From positions 126,734,920-126,798,919 of the forward strand of contig OY986438.1 in assembly GCA_963920525.1 (NCBI GenBank): a DNA stretch of 64,000 bases, read 5' to 3'. The notes beneath the pieces are model-generated. The model saw nothing but the letters and a program-made list of their open reading frames with translations, made no database searches and was not told the origin of the DNA. Position numbers and translations under genes: made by a program. Source of the stretch: Dichetophora obliterata. Lineage: Eukaryota; Arthropoda; Insecta; Diptera; Sciomyzidae. Below are positions 23,481-35,423 of the stretch, piece after piece (the stretch's first letter is position 1; each line of letters starts with the position of its first letter).

Positions 23481-25021
23481 AAAAACCAATCGTGGATTTA
23501 TATTATTTATTGAATAATCATAACAGATTGGGCTAATGTTTGTTTAATTTAAACTATATATCTACATAATGATTTTCTTTACATTGTCTCTAATAGTTTA
23601 AAAGTTATGCATTTTTCCCTCCCAGATTGCTCAAAAGTGCCACTGTGCGAATAAAAACGAAGTAAATTTAATTTTTTGCATGGAAAAATAGCAGACCATT
23701 TAGAGTCTTAGCATTATAGTAAGAAACTAACTAAAATAAAGTGGTTTTAATTGAATTTCCTAAGATTTTGAGAGCTTGTTCTTTCGATCAAAACACTTTC
23801 ATTATAATAAGAACTATGGGCGTTAGCATTGGCGTTGACAACACCAACGACTGAAACAAAAACTTCTGATTAATATCTCATTTCCTATTATTTTTTTCAG
23901 CAACATAAAAGTTTGGCTTCTTGAACAAATAGTTATTCATACTCTTTTCAATTTAGCTATTCTTCTTGGTTGCTTGACAATTTTGCAAACTTTTCTTCGT
24001 GGATTTTTTTTTTTTTGGCTTTAAAAGTTTTAATAAAATTATAACTGCTGTTAGCATTTTTTTCATCTCGTATCTTTTGGCAAACTGTTAGATTAATTAA
24101 GAAAATTTTTGCTTGATTAAGCTGTGTAGAATTTCACTAATTGAGCAAGTGTTTGGAGAGAAAAATGCATGAAAATATAAATTCAATAAACTTTTTCAAG
24201 AGACGATTTATTGTAAATTGTATTTTAATGAATAAGATGTTAGAAAAACTAAAAAATATGCAAAGCCTTACAAGCTGCTAATTACACTTGTTTGGAGCAA
24301 TTTAATACTAATTTTTTCTTCGAGCACTTAATATTTTTCTTCAGTTCTCCATTTCACCGCGATATAATTTTTTTTTTTTTGACTTTAGAAATTAATATTA
24401 ATTATGTAATTGTATAAATCTCTTTGTTCTATAGTTTTATTAGATATATTGACATATCTTCGCAAAAGTAAAACCAAAATCCGCTTAGTTCACAAATAAC
24501 TCAATAATCTTCAAGCTCTAACAACCAGATAATTCTACACTCAAACACAATAACATACACACACACAAATACACAAACACGCACTATTTTCTCTATGCCT
24601 ATGTTAATGAAAAGCGTTTCGAACTAGCTTTAGCTACTATTCAGCCAAAGATTAGAAGCTGACGATAACGATGTGTGTTAATAAATTTATTATGCCAACA
24701 CAACGTATGACAAGGATTCAATTAGGTGTTAATTATAATTTAATAGTATTGTCCTGTACAGCTGCAGGCAGCCAGCCAGCATTCACTAAGAGCCATTACA
24801 ATGGACAAGATAAGTCAACACAATCAGATAAACTTAATTTGCACAGAATTAATTAATATTCTCTTAAGATATTAAAGAATAGACAGATTATCATAAGAAA
24901 TAAAAAAAAAAAGAATATAGGACAAAAAATGCACTGTTGCCATCCAATGATCTCCATTCATATATCAGTTCATGATTTTGGGGATATACTGTGTATTCGA
25001 TAGTGGTTCAACATTTCCATT
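23481..25021. other. spacer with one repeat end and a CA-rich tract
   Basis: Includes the inverted copy of the CACAGTGG end motif (23621-23649). An irregular CA-rich tract lies near 24551-24585. No domain-bearing frame was seen; 24671-24856 is a short frame without features. Confidence 0.5.
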
Positions 25022-25411
25022 TTATTCATCAGCATCATTATCATCTGTAACAGCCTTACAAACACACTTCCACTTTATTAATCTACAACTAAGCACATCT
25101 CTCAAAAAATGTACACTCATTAGGCCAGCCAGTGGATACCGAACTTTTCCTAGATTTGTGGCCTTTTTCTGTTGCTTTTTTTGTAAATCTTTTATACAAT
25201 TTGTTTTTTCTTTTTTTGTTAATTGCTGTTGTTGTTTGCGGCAGCATTTGCAATCGCTTAACGTGCTTCTAGACCAACGCCAAGAGTCATGACCTGACTG
25301 ACTAACTGTCCATTGAACGGCACAGAAAGTCTTATGCTGATGCTTGTTGATGGCATCATTTACGATGTAGCTAAGAATGAACACTGCTGTAATTACTTTT
25401 TTGGTCAGCAT
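25022..25411 (-). CDS. candidate small secreted basic protein, unknown family
   Basis: A 129-codon frame opens with a plausible signal peptide (MLTKKVITAVFILSYIVNDA). It continues with a short Cys-containing segment (KTFCAVQWTVSQSGHDSW, then SDCKCCRK), a Gln/Lys-rich low-complexity stretch, and a C-terminal part ending KCVCKAVTDDNDADE. The start context is A-rich (AAAATG), as in flies. No homologous family is recognised and no TATA or poly(A) signal is convincing. An overlapping frame exists on the other strand (24972-25292). It may be a single-exon gene for a secreted peptide or a chance frame; I favour chance slightly. Confidence 0.25.
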   Translation of the reverse strand: MLTKKVITAVFILSYIVNDAINKHQHKTFCAVQWTVSQSGHDSWRWSRSTLSDCKCCRKQQQQLTKKEKTNCIKDLQKKQQKKATNLGKVRYPLAGLMSVHFLRDVLSCRLIKWKCVCKAVTDDNDADE

Positions 25412-26619
25412 TTTTTTTTTTTATTTTGAAACAAGTAGAATTTTTAATATTTTTATTTTATTGCTGCTTTTTGGCTAGTGTTTTTTAAAGCAATTAATGC
25501 GCTGGTTAAAAATATCTCAGCTAATATACCTTAATATTTAATTTAACATAATTTAAGTTTTCTAGTTACAGCTTATTTTGATGTTTTTTATTTTCATAAA
25601 TTCCCATATACATAGGAAAAAAAATCAAGCAATCTTAAATGCTTCAGAAAAGCAAGCATCTCACGCATGCATAAAATTCTCAGTTTAAGTATGTATAATT
25701 TGTTAAGAAATGAGGAAATACAAAAGGACATCACTAAGAAAAAACAGGTTATTTCCAGTATATTTTTTCTTGATTCTGCTCTATTATTTTTTTATTGTGA
25801 GGCAATCCTGTTTGAAAAAACAAGATAATTTTTATACAACTCTAAAATTGTGTCTTAATAGTAAAAGTATTTTTCGGTTATGCAAGAAAATCATTTTTAT
25901 ATTTTTCTTTTCATTTCTTTTTTATTATTCTTAGATTTCATTTAGTTTTGCAAATTTTGCCCAAGCCAGCTTGCTTTAAATATTCTATTTTTATATAATA
26001 GCAGGCAAACTGAAGGCCATTATTGCAATATGACGTTACTAAAACTTTAACTAACAGAGCTCGTGGTTTAAAATAACGTTTGTCGTTTTCCCAAAACTGC
26101 ACTTAACTTAACTTAGTTTACTAAACAAATATTTTCAATGAAAGCCACAAATAACGTTACCACATATCGCAAACATGACAGCACTGTTTATTTTGACAAG
26201 TAGCTAACAACTGACAGAAATTTGGCAAAATAAGAAAAGATTCAGGAAGGAGCTCGCAAAGGCCATTTTAATTTTTTTTTTTATATTTTTAGCTCTAAGC
26301 AACAAAAATTCAATACAAAACGCTAATATAAAGCTAATCAAAGAAGCACTTTACTCAAAAGTTGCTTAACGTTATTGTTATTTCAGTTAGAGGCGCCTAA
26401 ACAATCGTAGTTAAGCTTGCAATAAACATCTTTAACGAACTGTCAAAATTAAAGACAAACATTGCAAGCAAAGGTGTTTGGAATACCAGTTTGCAGTAAA
26501 TGAAGCTAAGGGTCAGTTAAGGATAACTACAAGTGTCTTTAACGCATTTAGGAATTTTACTACTGTAGTGTAGGTGTACAATTAAGTTGCCGTCGTTTTT
26601 TTATCAAAAATTTGCATTA
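25412..26619. other. unassigned spacer
   Basis: A+T-rich DNA. A 74-codon frame at 25710-25934 is Phe/Leu-rich translation of T-tracts. No element ends recognised. Confidence 0.5.
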
Positions 26620-26624
26620 ATTGT

Positions 26625-27290
26625 AAAAGAATTGGACTTAATTTTTATTGAAAGTGTATTCCAATGCTTTCCACTATTTTGATACCATATTTCTGGCAGG
26701 ATATTGATACCATGTCGGAAGAATGCTTCATCTGTTACATCGATCGAAACAAGTGGACGTCAGAAGGAGCGTTGTCTTCAACTTTCCAATTGAGTGTTTC
26801 CAAATATATTTTGGCCGGTGTCACAACATGTGAACGAGCATTGATGACTATGATTTTTCTTGAGTGTTTGATTTAATCTCATATTTTGTTTTCCGTAGAC
26901 AACCCCAGTAAAAGTTTCGTTCGATTTGAGCAACTCATGATACACAATTCCAAGCTGATCCCACCAAATGCACAACAAGATGTTTTTACGATTATTTGTC
27001 TTAGCTGAAGCTTGGTCAGGTGGTCCCGCCATTATTGATTTCTTACTTTTGGGGTTATTTATTTTCTATCACCAGTGACTACACGGTGATAAAAGAACCT
27101 AAACCTTTAAGTTTATGTCAGGTAAGCAGGATTTCACATATAGAAAATCAGCGTTCAACGTGTCTCCTCTCCAGTTCATATGGAACCAATGACATTGTTT
27201 TTGAACAATTCTAATGTACTTGAAAGTTCTTTTTGCTTTTGGCGCAAATCTTATTCCAATAATGCTTTCAATTCCACGTTCTTTTTCGGC
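26625..27290 (-). pseudogene. mariner transposase, degenerate (WWDQLG type)
   Basis: Reading the minus strand from 27290: an HTH remnant (FAPKAKRTFKYIRIVQKQCHW), a VPYEL-like block with stops, FFYHRVVTGDRK where the first catalytic aspartate belongs (GDEKW in intact relatives), and SAKTNNRKNILLCIWWDQLG with IVYHELLKSNETFTG. The middle, with the second and third catalytic acids, is missing or scrambled. The C-terminus VTDEAFFRHGINILPEIW remains. WWDQLGVVYYELL is typical of the mori-type mariners. Length is about two thirds of a normal transposase. Confidence 0.75.
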
Positions 27291-28059
27291 CTTTGGCTAC
27301 ACTCCTTGTCTTTTTTTTTTTTTTGATTCGCCCGGAGGTATGAATCTTCCAAAGATACGTATACCCGACCTATACGCATGCACGATTTACATTCTAGATC
27401 ATGCCCGGATCAGCCGGGACAGACAGAATCCACCTACGTACTAAACATACCCCCTATTGGCAATTAGGATTTTCCACTTAGCACATTAATTGGCTTTTCA
27501 GCGGAATTTAAAAATTTAATATATAACAAACGCGTATTTAAGTATATTTAATTCTATATAAATAAGCAACATCGAATTAAATTAAAATGATTATCAATTT
27601 AAGGTACCCGAAAAACAATCCTGATTTCAAAAACAATCCAAAACACTAAACTCATTTTAACTGGTTTGCGGCCATTGTCCAACCCAAGGACCTACGTAGA
27701 AATGAGATAAATCTCATATCCGCCAAATCAAAATCCCAATTAGTTGGATATGCATTTGGGCCAACGCAGGCATAAACTTGTGTGGAAAAGAGATATACTC
27801 TGGCACACCAATCCAGGTGATAGTGTGAGTTCAGTCTAATTTCAAATCAGGAAACCGCGTGAGCACGTAAACCACAATTCGATTTAAAATTAAAATATTG
27901 AATAATTAAAAAGTAAGTTTTAAAAACGATTCATATTTGTTGGTGCTTACTTAATAAAACATAATATCGAGACAAAAAGGAGAAACAGAACAATCTCAAT
28001 TACCGATATCACATTGCTATAAAACTGCATTAGGTATAATAGGATGAAGTTAAATTGAT
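27291..28059. other. unassigned spacer
   Basis: A GC-richer stretch at 27340-27450 and 27650-27850 contrasts with the surroundings. It contains the palindromic CCCGGATCAGCCGGG-like text, but no family was recognised. Confidence 0.45.
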
Positions 28060-29335
28060 TTAATTATTTAAATGTAACATAATTTTTCGTTTTAAGACGT
28101 CTGCCGAATCAGAAAAATTAATCATGTTGAAGTTGTCATTGAAATCACTGCACACACATCGTAAAGGTTCATGAGGAGTGTAATTTGAACTGCACTGACT
28201 CAAATGTCTAGTTCCTTTCCTTGGGATGCTAAAATTTAGAGCTGAGATGAGATATTCCAAATTAATCTCGCCACGAAGTAATTTATACAGAAATATGACA
28301 TTAAGCATCATTCTTCTGCTTCTTAGAGAAGGTAGTAAAATAATTTAAAGGCGTATTTCATACGATGGAAGCATAATATTGGGGTTCCAACGACTATGAC
28401 GTAAAGCAAAAAGTCTAGCCTTACGAGAGAGGTATATAATAATTTAGTAGTAAAGGGATTATTGAATTCTTTAGCCCATCTTTTAATGAAACCAAGGATT
28501 TCTCTTGCCTTATTTATCACCATATAAACGTGGAGATTGAAGCGAAGTTTTGAATCCATAATAACACCAAGATCGAGAAAACGGGAAACTATTTCTAAGT
28601 TAGTGTTATTTAACGTGTAATTTATGTTATTAGCAGATCTACGCGAGATTGTCATTTGCTTACATTTTTTTAAGTTGAGATTTAATATATTTAAGCTACA
28701 CCAGTCCACAAGTCTATTTAGATCAGATTGTAAAAGATGTCATTCTTCGGGTGATTTGTAACAAAGAAAAAGTTTCACGTCATCAGCGTACATTAAGACG
28801 TTACGGTGTTTTATTATAGAAGGATGATCATTAATGAATAGTAAAAACAAAACCGGTCCAAGATGACTACCCTGAGGAACGCCAGAAGAGACCGAAATAC
28901 TCTTTGAAAGAGAATTCTTATATAAAACCTTTTGAGGACGTTTAGATAAATACGAATTTATCCAATTGAATAATGTGACAGGAAACCCAATAAGGTGGAG
29001 TTTTTTCAAAAGAAGATTATGATTAACACTGTCGAAGGCTTTGCTAAAGTCCGTACAAATAACATTAGTCTGCAGTCCCAAAGTAAGACCATTTATAACA
29101 CGCGTAGTAAACTCTAAGAGGTTTGTTGTAGTGGACCTACCCTTCAGAAAACCATGTTGAAAGACAGAAATGGTGGAAGACACGGAGTGGGTTAATTGAT
29201 CAGCTATGATTTTCTCAAATAACTAAGGGATTGCACTTAATTTTGCAATTCCTCGATTGTTAGAAACATCTATCTTGGAGCCAGATTTATGAAGGGGATG
29301 AATTGTCTTATGTGTCTTATGTGTCAATTTTAGCG
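28060..29335 (-). pseudogene. LINE reverse transcriptase relic (CR1/jockey-type)
   Basis: On the minus strand: PLHKSGSKIDVSNNRGIAKL (fingers), a stop, LFEKIIADQL, FQHGFLKGRSTTTNLLEF, then CTDFSKAFDSVNHNLLLKKL with the motif A aspartate. SGVPQGSHLGPVLFLLFIND follows, and MYADDVKLF with the catalytic YADD. A second frame (28709-28323) carries LNLKKCKQM, FLDLGVIMDSKLRF, and LLYTSLVRLDF in place of the usual LVRPKLE. A third frame ends at 28060 with DVLKRKIMLHL. At least two frameshifts and one stop separate these blocks. Motifs A and C are both intact. It is a different family from the 12-14 kb and 41-43 kb copies (YADD rather than FADD). Confidence 0.85.
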
Positions 29336-29448
29336 TTCTTTAGCTTTTGAAACCAAGACATTATATGCTCACTATATGCTTTAAAAAGCAATCAGTTCCC
29401 ACAAGTGACATTTATACGGCTTAAACTCAACATTTTTCGCACAAAAAA

Positions 29449-30124
29449 GTAAGTAGACAATTTAATAAGTCAGTGACTTTTTTTAAAAAAAAACTCTTTT
29501 TTTCTGTAAAAAAGAATTTTATTTTTCAACATAGCCTCTTTTCAGATCGATGCACTTAGTCCAGCGATTTAGCAATTCTTTTATTTCTTCCACATAATTG
29601 ATTTTATCAATATCCTTATTAAAGGCGAATTTTTCAGTGATGACCTCTTCATTCGAACCAAATCTCTTACCACCTGGCCATTTTTCAGGTTTGGAAATAG
29701 AAAATTTTGCAGTTGTAAAATCTGGAGAATATGAAGGATGGTGCAGCAGTTCATAGCCAAATTTAGCGATTTTTCCATAGGTGCGTTGTCATGGTGCAAG
29801 AGCACTTTATTCTTATCCAAATGTGGTCGTTTTTGCTTTAATGTAATTTTGCTCTGGTGATAGTTTTACCTTTTTCAAGCTAATCGATGTGAATGACTAC
29901 GCATGCATCCCAAAAAACTGTCACCATGACCTTGTTGGCCGACAGACCTACCTTGGCCTTCTTTGGTGAACGTTCAACAGGAGAAGTCTGCAGTATTTGA
30001 TGTTCTTAGGTCCCTGACATATTGTGATGTATTTATGTTTAGTGAAAGGTTCCAAAATGAAGCAAAAACTCCATCGGATTGCGATTGAACATAGCCACAC
30101 ACGCCATTGAAGTGGTCACACGGC
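29449..30124 (-). pseudogene. mariner (irritans-like) 3' half: transposase C-terminal part and 3' TIR
   Basis: The minus strand reads RVTTSMACVAMFNRNPMEFL, a stop-containing IHHNMSGT, TSPVERSPKKAKVGLSANKV, MVTVFWDACVVIHID, then LHHDNAPMEKSLN with the second catalytic aspartate. FLFPNLKKWPGGKRF and WTKCIDLKRGYVEK end the protein. These blocks are the standard order of irritans-type mariners. The 3' terminal repeat (ending with AAGTCAGTGAC) lies near 29449-29490. The open frame is broken by several stops. The N-terminal half lies at 31862-32410. Confidence 0.8.
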
Positions 30125-30998
30125 CAGTGGAGGACTAATCCTAGGGAGCGAGTGGGCTCGAGCCCACAGCGGCAAATTTTTAGGGCGGCAAATTTTGGCA
30201 AAAATTATATAAACTTTTGTTTTTTGCTTAGGTTATAAAAAAGTAACTTAAAAAAGTATTTTATTTATGTTATCATAAAAAATTATTAAAAATGTTGTCC
30301 AGTGGGTTACTATTTCAGTACTTTTAACAATGTCATGGTGTTTTATATATTTTTTCTCAGCAGATGGCGCAAAAGCAATTATTTTCAAAGAGTAGACTTT
30401 TTTGTTAATTAAATAGTAAAAAAGAACTTATTTTTTTCTATAAAACTTCTATCATGTCTTTAAAGTGAACCTTTAGTTAAATTAATGGCCTTATTTTGTA
30501 AAACGCCCGTAATCACCTAATTTGGGTTTTTTTTTTGTCTGGCAATTCCATTTTCATATGAATTAGAACAAACCCTTTCTCTTACTTAAACTTTCCTTTA
30601 AAAAAATATAACGCTCGTGACTGCATTTGCTTTACGAAATGAGATCATAAGTTAAAGTAACAATAATGGCTTAGTGGCTGCCAATACTCTAAGATTAAAA
30701 AAAAGAAGTAACCAAATGCAATGTTTTTCAAAATACAGGTCGTCTTACAAAATTTCTCAGGCCCATTAAATCTTCCAAAAAAAGCGACCGTGCATCTTGC
30801 AAAGAAGCTATTATTGAAGCAGTAAATAAAAAATGATTAATATTGTCGGGACCAGTATTCATTTTATGTATTTGGGCAGGAACATCCATCAGCAAGTCTA
30901 TGCGGAGATGGTAAAGATTAATATGAAAGTCAAGTGGATACCAAAGCAGGCGACTGTACATCTGTTAATAAAGCCGCGGAGAAAACTGTAAAGCCGCA

Positions 30999-31137
30999 TT
31001 CATAGCGTACGCTTTTTACTGAGCCGAGCCGAAAAAAACATTGGAGCAATGGAGAACGCAAGTCATGCATCACTTTTGCCCCAATGCGTTTTTGAATTTC
31101 AGTTTAGCTCGGATCAGCAAAAAGCGTTCACAATGAA
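30999..31137. repeat. small inverted-repeat element, 139 bp
   Basis: The left arm (TTCATAGCGTACGCTTTTTA, then CTGAGCCGAGC) pairs with the right arm (inward TTCATTGTGAACGCTTTTTG, then CTGATCCGAGC), about 25 of 31 bases. MITE-like size. No target duplication found. Confidence 0.65.
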
Positions 31138-31569
31138 CCCGACCAAATCAACACTGAGTGGTTAAAAACTCTGGTCAGATGTTTATTTTATTTATTTGGT
31201 TAGGTACAACTATCTTTAGACTTTTGTGCAGATAGTAATGATTCGGCTGCCGATTCTTCTATTGCTAAATCCATAAGCTCTGAGTGGGAGATCAATGAAA
31301 TTACAATTGATTATTTAATAAAAAATACAATAAAACAACATATTGATTGTAATTTTAAAAGCTCCAAAAGAGTTAATAGTGATCAACTACGTTTTCTTCA
31401 CAGGAAACTGTTTAAACTGTATCTAGCGCAAGTGGTGAAAGTATCAATCGCCAATACAATAATTATTAAATATTTACATTTTTCAAGCGAACTCACATTT
31501 AATTGAAATTTTCACATTTATTTGAAAACTTTCTAATTTGATTTTAGACTATAAAACCTCTTAAAATAT

Positions 31570-31785
31570 TCAGCCCAATCATGAAACATTTCCTCCCGGG
31601 AGTTATAAAAGGGAGTTTTAAGATAGCAGATAAAGACATCTTATTTTTTTTATTTTACACTAATGAATATTGGCAGTTAATAAACAAAATTGCATTAAAA
31701 ATTTCCCAATACTTTTTAAACTTTATCTTAAAAATCGAAACTCTTTTTGCATCTTCCGGGAGAAAATGTTTCATGATTGGGCTGA
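31570..31785. mobile_element. MITE, about 215 bp
   Basis: Both ends read inward TCAGCCCAATCATGAAACAT, then TTCCTCCCGGGAG or TTTCTCCCGGAAG, about 31 of 33 bases identical. Size and near-perfect ends fit a MITE. The flanks do not show a clear duplication, so the superfamily is open. Confidence 0.75.
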
Positions 31786-31861
31786 GTGTCAAAAATATGT
31801 AAATTTGTTGGTAAGGTCGTGTTATTATTATTGTTATTTATTTGATTTTTTGGGGCGGCAT

Positions 31862-32410
31862 TTTAGAGTGAGCAATTGCAGCACCCATTGTTTGGATAGC
31901 TTTTTCATGCCCAAATATTAATGAAAAAGGTGATACTTTTGCTCAGTTTAGATGCATACAGCCTCAACCACTTCACCGAATTTTCATTCTGATATCGTCC
32001 AATATCATTCCATAAATTTTATCAACGATTTCTGAAGTGACGACCTCTTTTGGGTGATCTGAAAGTTCAGCGTCACTTCTTTGCGTACAACAACGGAATT
32101 AAGTAAACCACTTCTGAACCATTGAAATTGATTGTTAAAGTATTAATCAAGCCCTTCGTAGGAATCGGTGATGATTTTTTTTTTCGGCAAAAAAAAAATA
32201 TTGATGGGTATACGAAATTTACTTTTTGCATTTTCGTCGAAATTCATGAAGTTATCTGCTTTCAATTGCTGTCACACACAAACTTAATGACGCAGCGTGC
32301 TCAAAATTTTACAGTTATCTACTAACAGATGGTTTCAGACAGGATCAGTGTTGCATTTAAAATTACTACGCGAGCAATTTAAAAAGTTTCTGACTTCTCA
32401 AACTCCCTAA
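31862..32410 (-). pseudogene. mariner (irritans-like) 5' half: 5' TIR, leader and transposase N-terminus
   Basis: The minus strand begins with a TIR near 32409 (TTAGGGAGTTTGAGAAGTCA) and a leader with TTAAATTGCTCGCG. The start codon lies at 32247 (MNFDENAKSKFR), followed by a frame-broken HTH region, SISMVQKWFT, then DAELSDHPKEVVTSEIVDKIYG, MILDDIRMKI, a broken GISKGSV block, and YLGMKKLSKQWVLQLLTL. The protein then stops at the insertion and resumes at 30124. Together the halves cover a complete mariner of usual size (about 1.2 kb) without the insertion. Confidence 0.75.
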
Positions 32411-35400
32411 GTAAAATATATGATTCTGATAACAAATTCGCTAACATTTCATATTAATATTCTTGTTATAACGCGTTATCGATGATTTTCGATATCTTAA
32501 GTTAGCGAAAACTGTCATTTTCTATGAACGTGGCACACACAATGACCGATAACGACAACGATTATTATCGCTTCATTTTTGGGAATTCCACTATCGTCCA
32601 ACCTGACGATAGTTATGTCTTTCAACTAAAAATTTTAACCATAACTTGCGAGTAGCACAATCTATTATAAAGCTGCGAAAAACTATTTCCACACTTAATA
32701 TTTATATATCTACTAAAGTTTGGTAAAAAAATACTATTTTATTCAATGCCATGGATAGTCAATTTTTTGAGGGTTTTTAGGGGCTGTTTCAGAAAAAACT
32801 ATTTTTAATTTTCATTTTCGCTAGGGATTTCTCAACGTCTCCAAATTTTTTAAAATTCTCGTTCTATTAACACAAGAAACTGAAGTGCCTTTTACTAGCT
32901 CTAGATTTTTTTTTCCTTTTTGTTGCTTTCTTGGTACTGAAAATGCGCGCATAGTTTATTTGTATATTCTTTGCAATGCTTATTAAATAAAATTTACCTT
33001 TTCTTCTCAACAACTTTTTTTTTCAAAGATTTGAAAACTAAGAGTATGTACTTATTGTTAAATTTTAACGTATTGTTAGGATTTTTTTCATACACAAAAG
33101 CAACTTAATACTGTAGTTACGTTATCGTTCTTTTCTGAATAAGCTGTTCTCGTTTGTGAATAGCAGTAGTCTTACATCAAGAAAAAACAGCGGACACTCG
33201 GCTTTTGAAAGAAGGTTACGTAAAATGCACATGCCATTAGTTTTACTCAAATACGCTATAAACGTAGTCGATTATTAGGGGGGGTACCACTAAGAGATTT
33301 TGAGAAAATTACAAAAAAGTGAAAAAAGGAGGATACGTGATATTTTACAGAGAAGAAAATAATACCCCTAGAATTATTTTTTCCTCCATTTAAAAGTTTA
33401 TTAAATCGGCCCATCCTCTTTAAAGTCTACCTCTGTACATCTATAATGTAATTTGACAGATCTGGCTTTCCGTCAGATTTTTTTTACTAACTGGTGGTTT
33501 GACGTAAGCATTCTTAATAAATAAAATTGTTTTCTTATAGGAACAAGCTACTATTAATTTTCAAAAAAAAAAAAAATATTACCGGATCAATTGTAGAAAA
33601 TGCAAAAACAACTTACAGCAACATTAGAAAAAAAAAGGTTTTCAAAAATGTTTAAAAAATACCTTATCCTTTTCCCTTAATTCTACATCTACACGGATAA
33701 AAGTAAAATAATTCGTGTTTCGAACGCAATTTCTTTCATGTGATGATATTTGTTTGTTTCGAAGAAAACCTGAACTTCAAATTCAGGGTGTCAAATGTTC
33801 CCCAGTCTAACATAATTCAAATTTATTCATAAAAACGGGAATATAAATAAGCTGAAACTACTTTGGCTTGCTTTAAAAAATGCAAAAATTCTTGAACCCA
33901 TTTTTTACATTTCCAAAGACTCTGCTTTATTTTGAAATACTAAAAAAAAAATACTTTTTTACAACCACTCAAAAGTGAACATGACACGAAAAAGTTATAA
34001 AATTAAAGCTCTGCATTTCGAAGTGTGACCAAAAAAAAAACCAACCAAGAACAATATCCACCGATGTGAGAATAAAATCAGCTTCAACTTGATGAAAAAT
34101 TCCAGGAAATCACATGAAATGCACTCGAAACACGCATACATGCAAGAGACATCGCTTCACTACACTTACACACTCACACACATACTTACACTCGCACACC
34201 AACGTTTATATTGAAAATATTTTGAATAAGTTCCCTTCAACTGATGCGTTCAAAAGCGATTGCCAAGTGGTAACCTTATCAAAAAACACATACATTCACA
34301 CTCTTACACAAAGCAAAAACAAAACAAACAAAAATAAAACAACTCGGAACTACATATTTTTTACGCGTCACGCTCCAACAATATTGAGCGACCGTCAGTG
34401 TACGAACAGCTCTTTGCATGACTCTGCAAACGTGTGATGGTGGTAGCACATCACACATACACACATACACATGTTTCAATGAACTGACAAACCAGCAAAT
34501 GCATGCATGCATGCATGTATGTGTGCGTTAGTTTTACCTGAGTTTATAACACGCTACGCTACATTAGCTCGCGCTTAGCGCGACCCCAAAAAAAAGCAAG
34601 AACAACATAACGAATACGACGAACAAAATGGGGGAAAAACTCAAATGGTAGCTTATTAAAATTTCCGTAGTTTCTTCATGCACTTCAAATGTACACAAAC
34701 AACATCGACTGCACACTTCTACAACAAAAACGAGAACCAGCCCAAGAACACAAGTATAACACGCGTTTGGTGCGCTGTTGATTGTTGTTCTTGTTCCTGT
34801 TGGTTGTTATGTATATTGTTTTTATTATTGATGTTGCTGTTGTTGTTGTTTGTTAATTATGAGCGACTTTTTGCAATCAGAGTATAAGCAAGTATAGAAC
34901 AACAACAATTATTATAATTTTATTCTTGCACCTCACGCTTTCTCCTGCTCCAGTTTCTTCGCTGCTTTCAATAATTTTTGACTCAATCGCTATAGCGTCA
35001 CCGGATGTTAACATTTTGCTGGTTGGCGCTCAAAACAATGTTCATGTTGGCAACACTTCCGTTTCGCAGTGGTGTAACGCCAGCACAGTGGTGGCTTATC
35101 TAATAGTTTACGCATTAAATTTGGGTGTAAATTGATAAAAGAAATTAAGTTGTTGCGGTGTGGCATTTATGTGATAAGAAAGATTATTTTAAGCGTAAAG
35201 TTGTATGATTCGTTCTAAATTTTTCATTAAAAAAGGTTTCTTGTCACGATATACAAATCTAAATTTTTGCAATGTGATCCGCTAATGCAAAGTTTTAATC
35301 TTCAGAGCAAAATTTCTATAAAATAATATACTACCATGGTTAGACTCCCTCTCTTTCTCTAGTTGGAACTTTTTCCAAAAATCGAGTTGTTGATTGGACT

Positions 35401-35421
35401 TAATTTTCAATAGATCTTATA
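32411..35421. other. long stretch without a recognised gene
   Basis: Contains a CA-rich region near 34130-34210, a short GCAT repeat and T-rich tracts. Frames at 34114-34437 and 34678-34887 are simple-sequence translations. A small perfect palindrome TCGCGC-TTA-GCGCGA lies near 34568. Confidence 0.5.
34501..34517. repeat. (GCAT)4 microsatellite
   Basis: Read directly. Confidence 0.85.
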
Positions 35422-35423
35422 TA

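Larger units (their letters stand above)
30125..31861. other. insertion of about 1.7 kb splitting the mariner
   Basis: Begins CAGTGGAGGACTAATCC, followed by GGGCTCGAGCCCACAGCGGC and AGGGCGGCAAATTTTGG, wording I associate with hAT-like termini. The other junction has GGGGCGGCATTTT in direct, not inverted, orientation, so the type of insertion is unresolved. It contains two small inverted-repeat elements (30999-31137, 31570-31785) and no recognisable transposase. Confidence 0.5.

Noticed and set aside
30125..31861. complete hAT element inside the split mariner
   Set aside because: The left end looks hAT-like but the right junction carries similar text in direct orientation and no 8-bp duplication was found.
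34114..34887. frames of 69-107 codons near the CA/GT tracts
   Set aside because: Composition follows simple-sequence DNA (THTHT, LLLLL) and there is no supporting motif.
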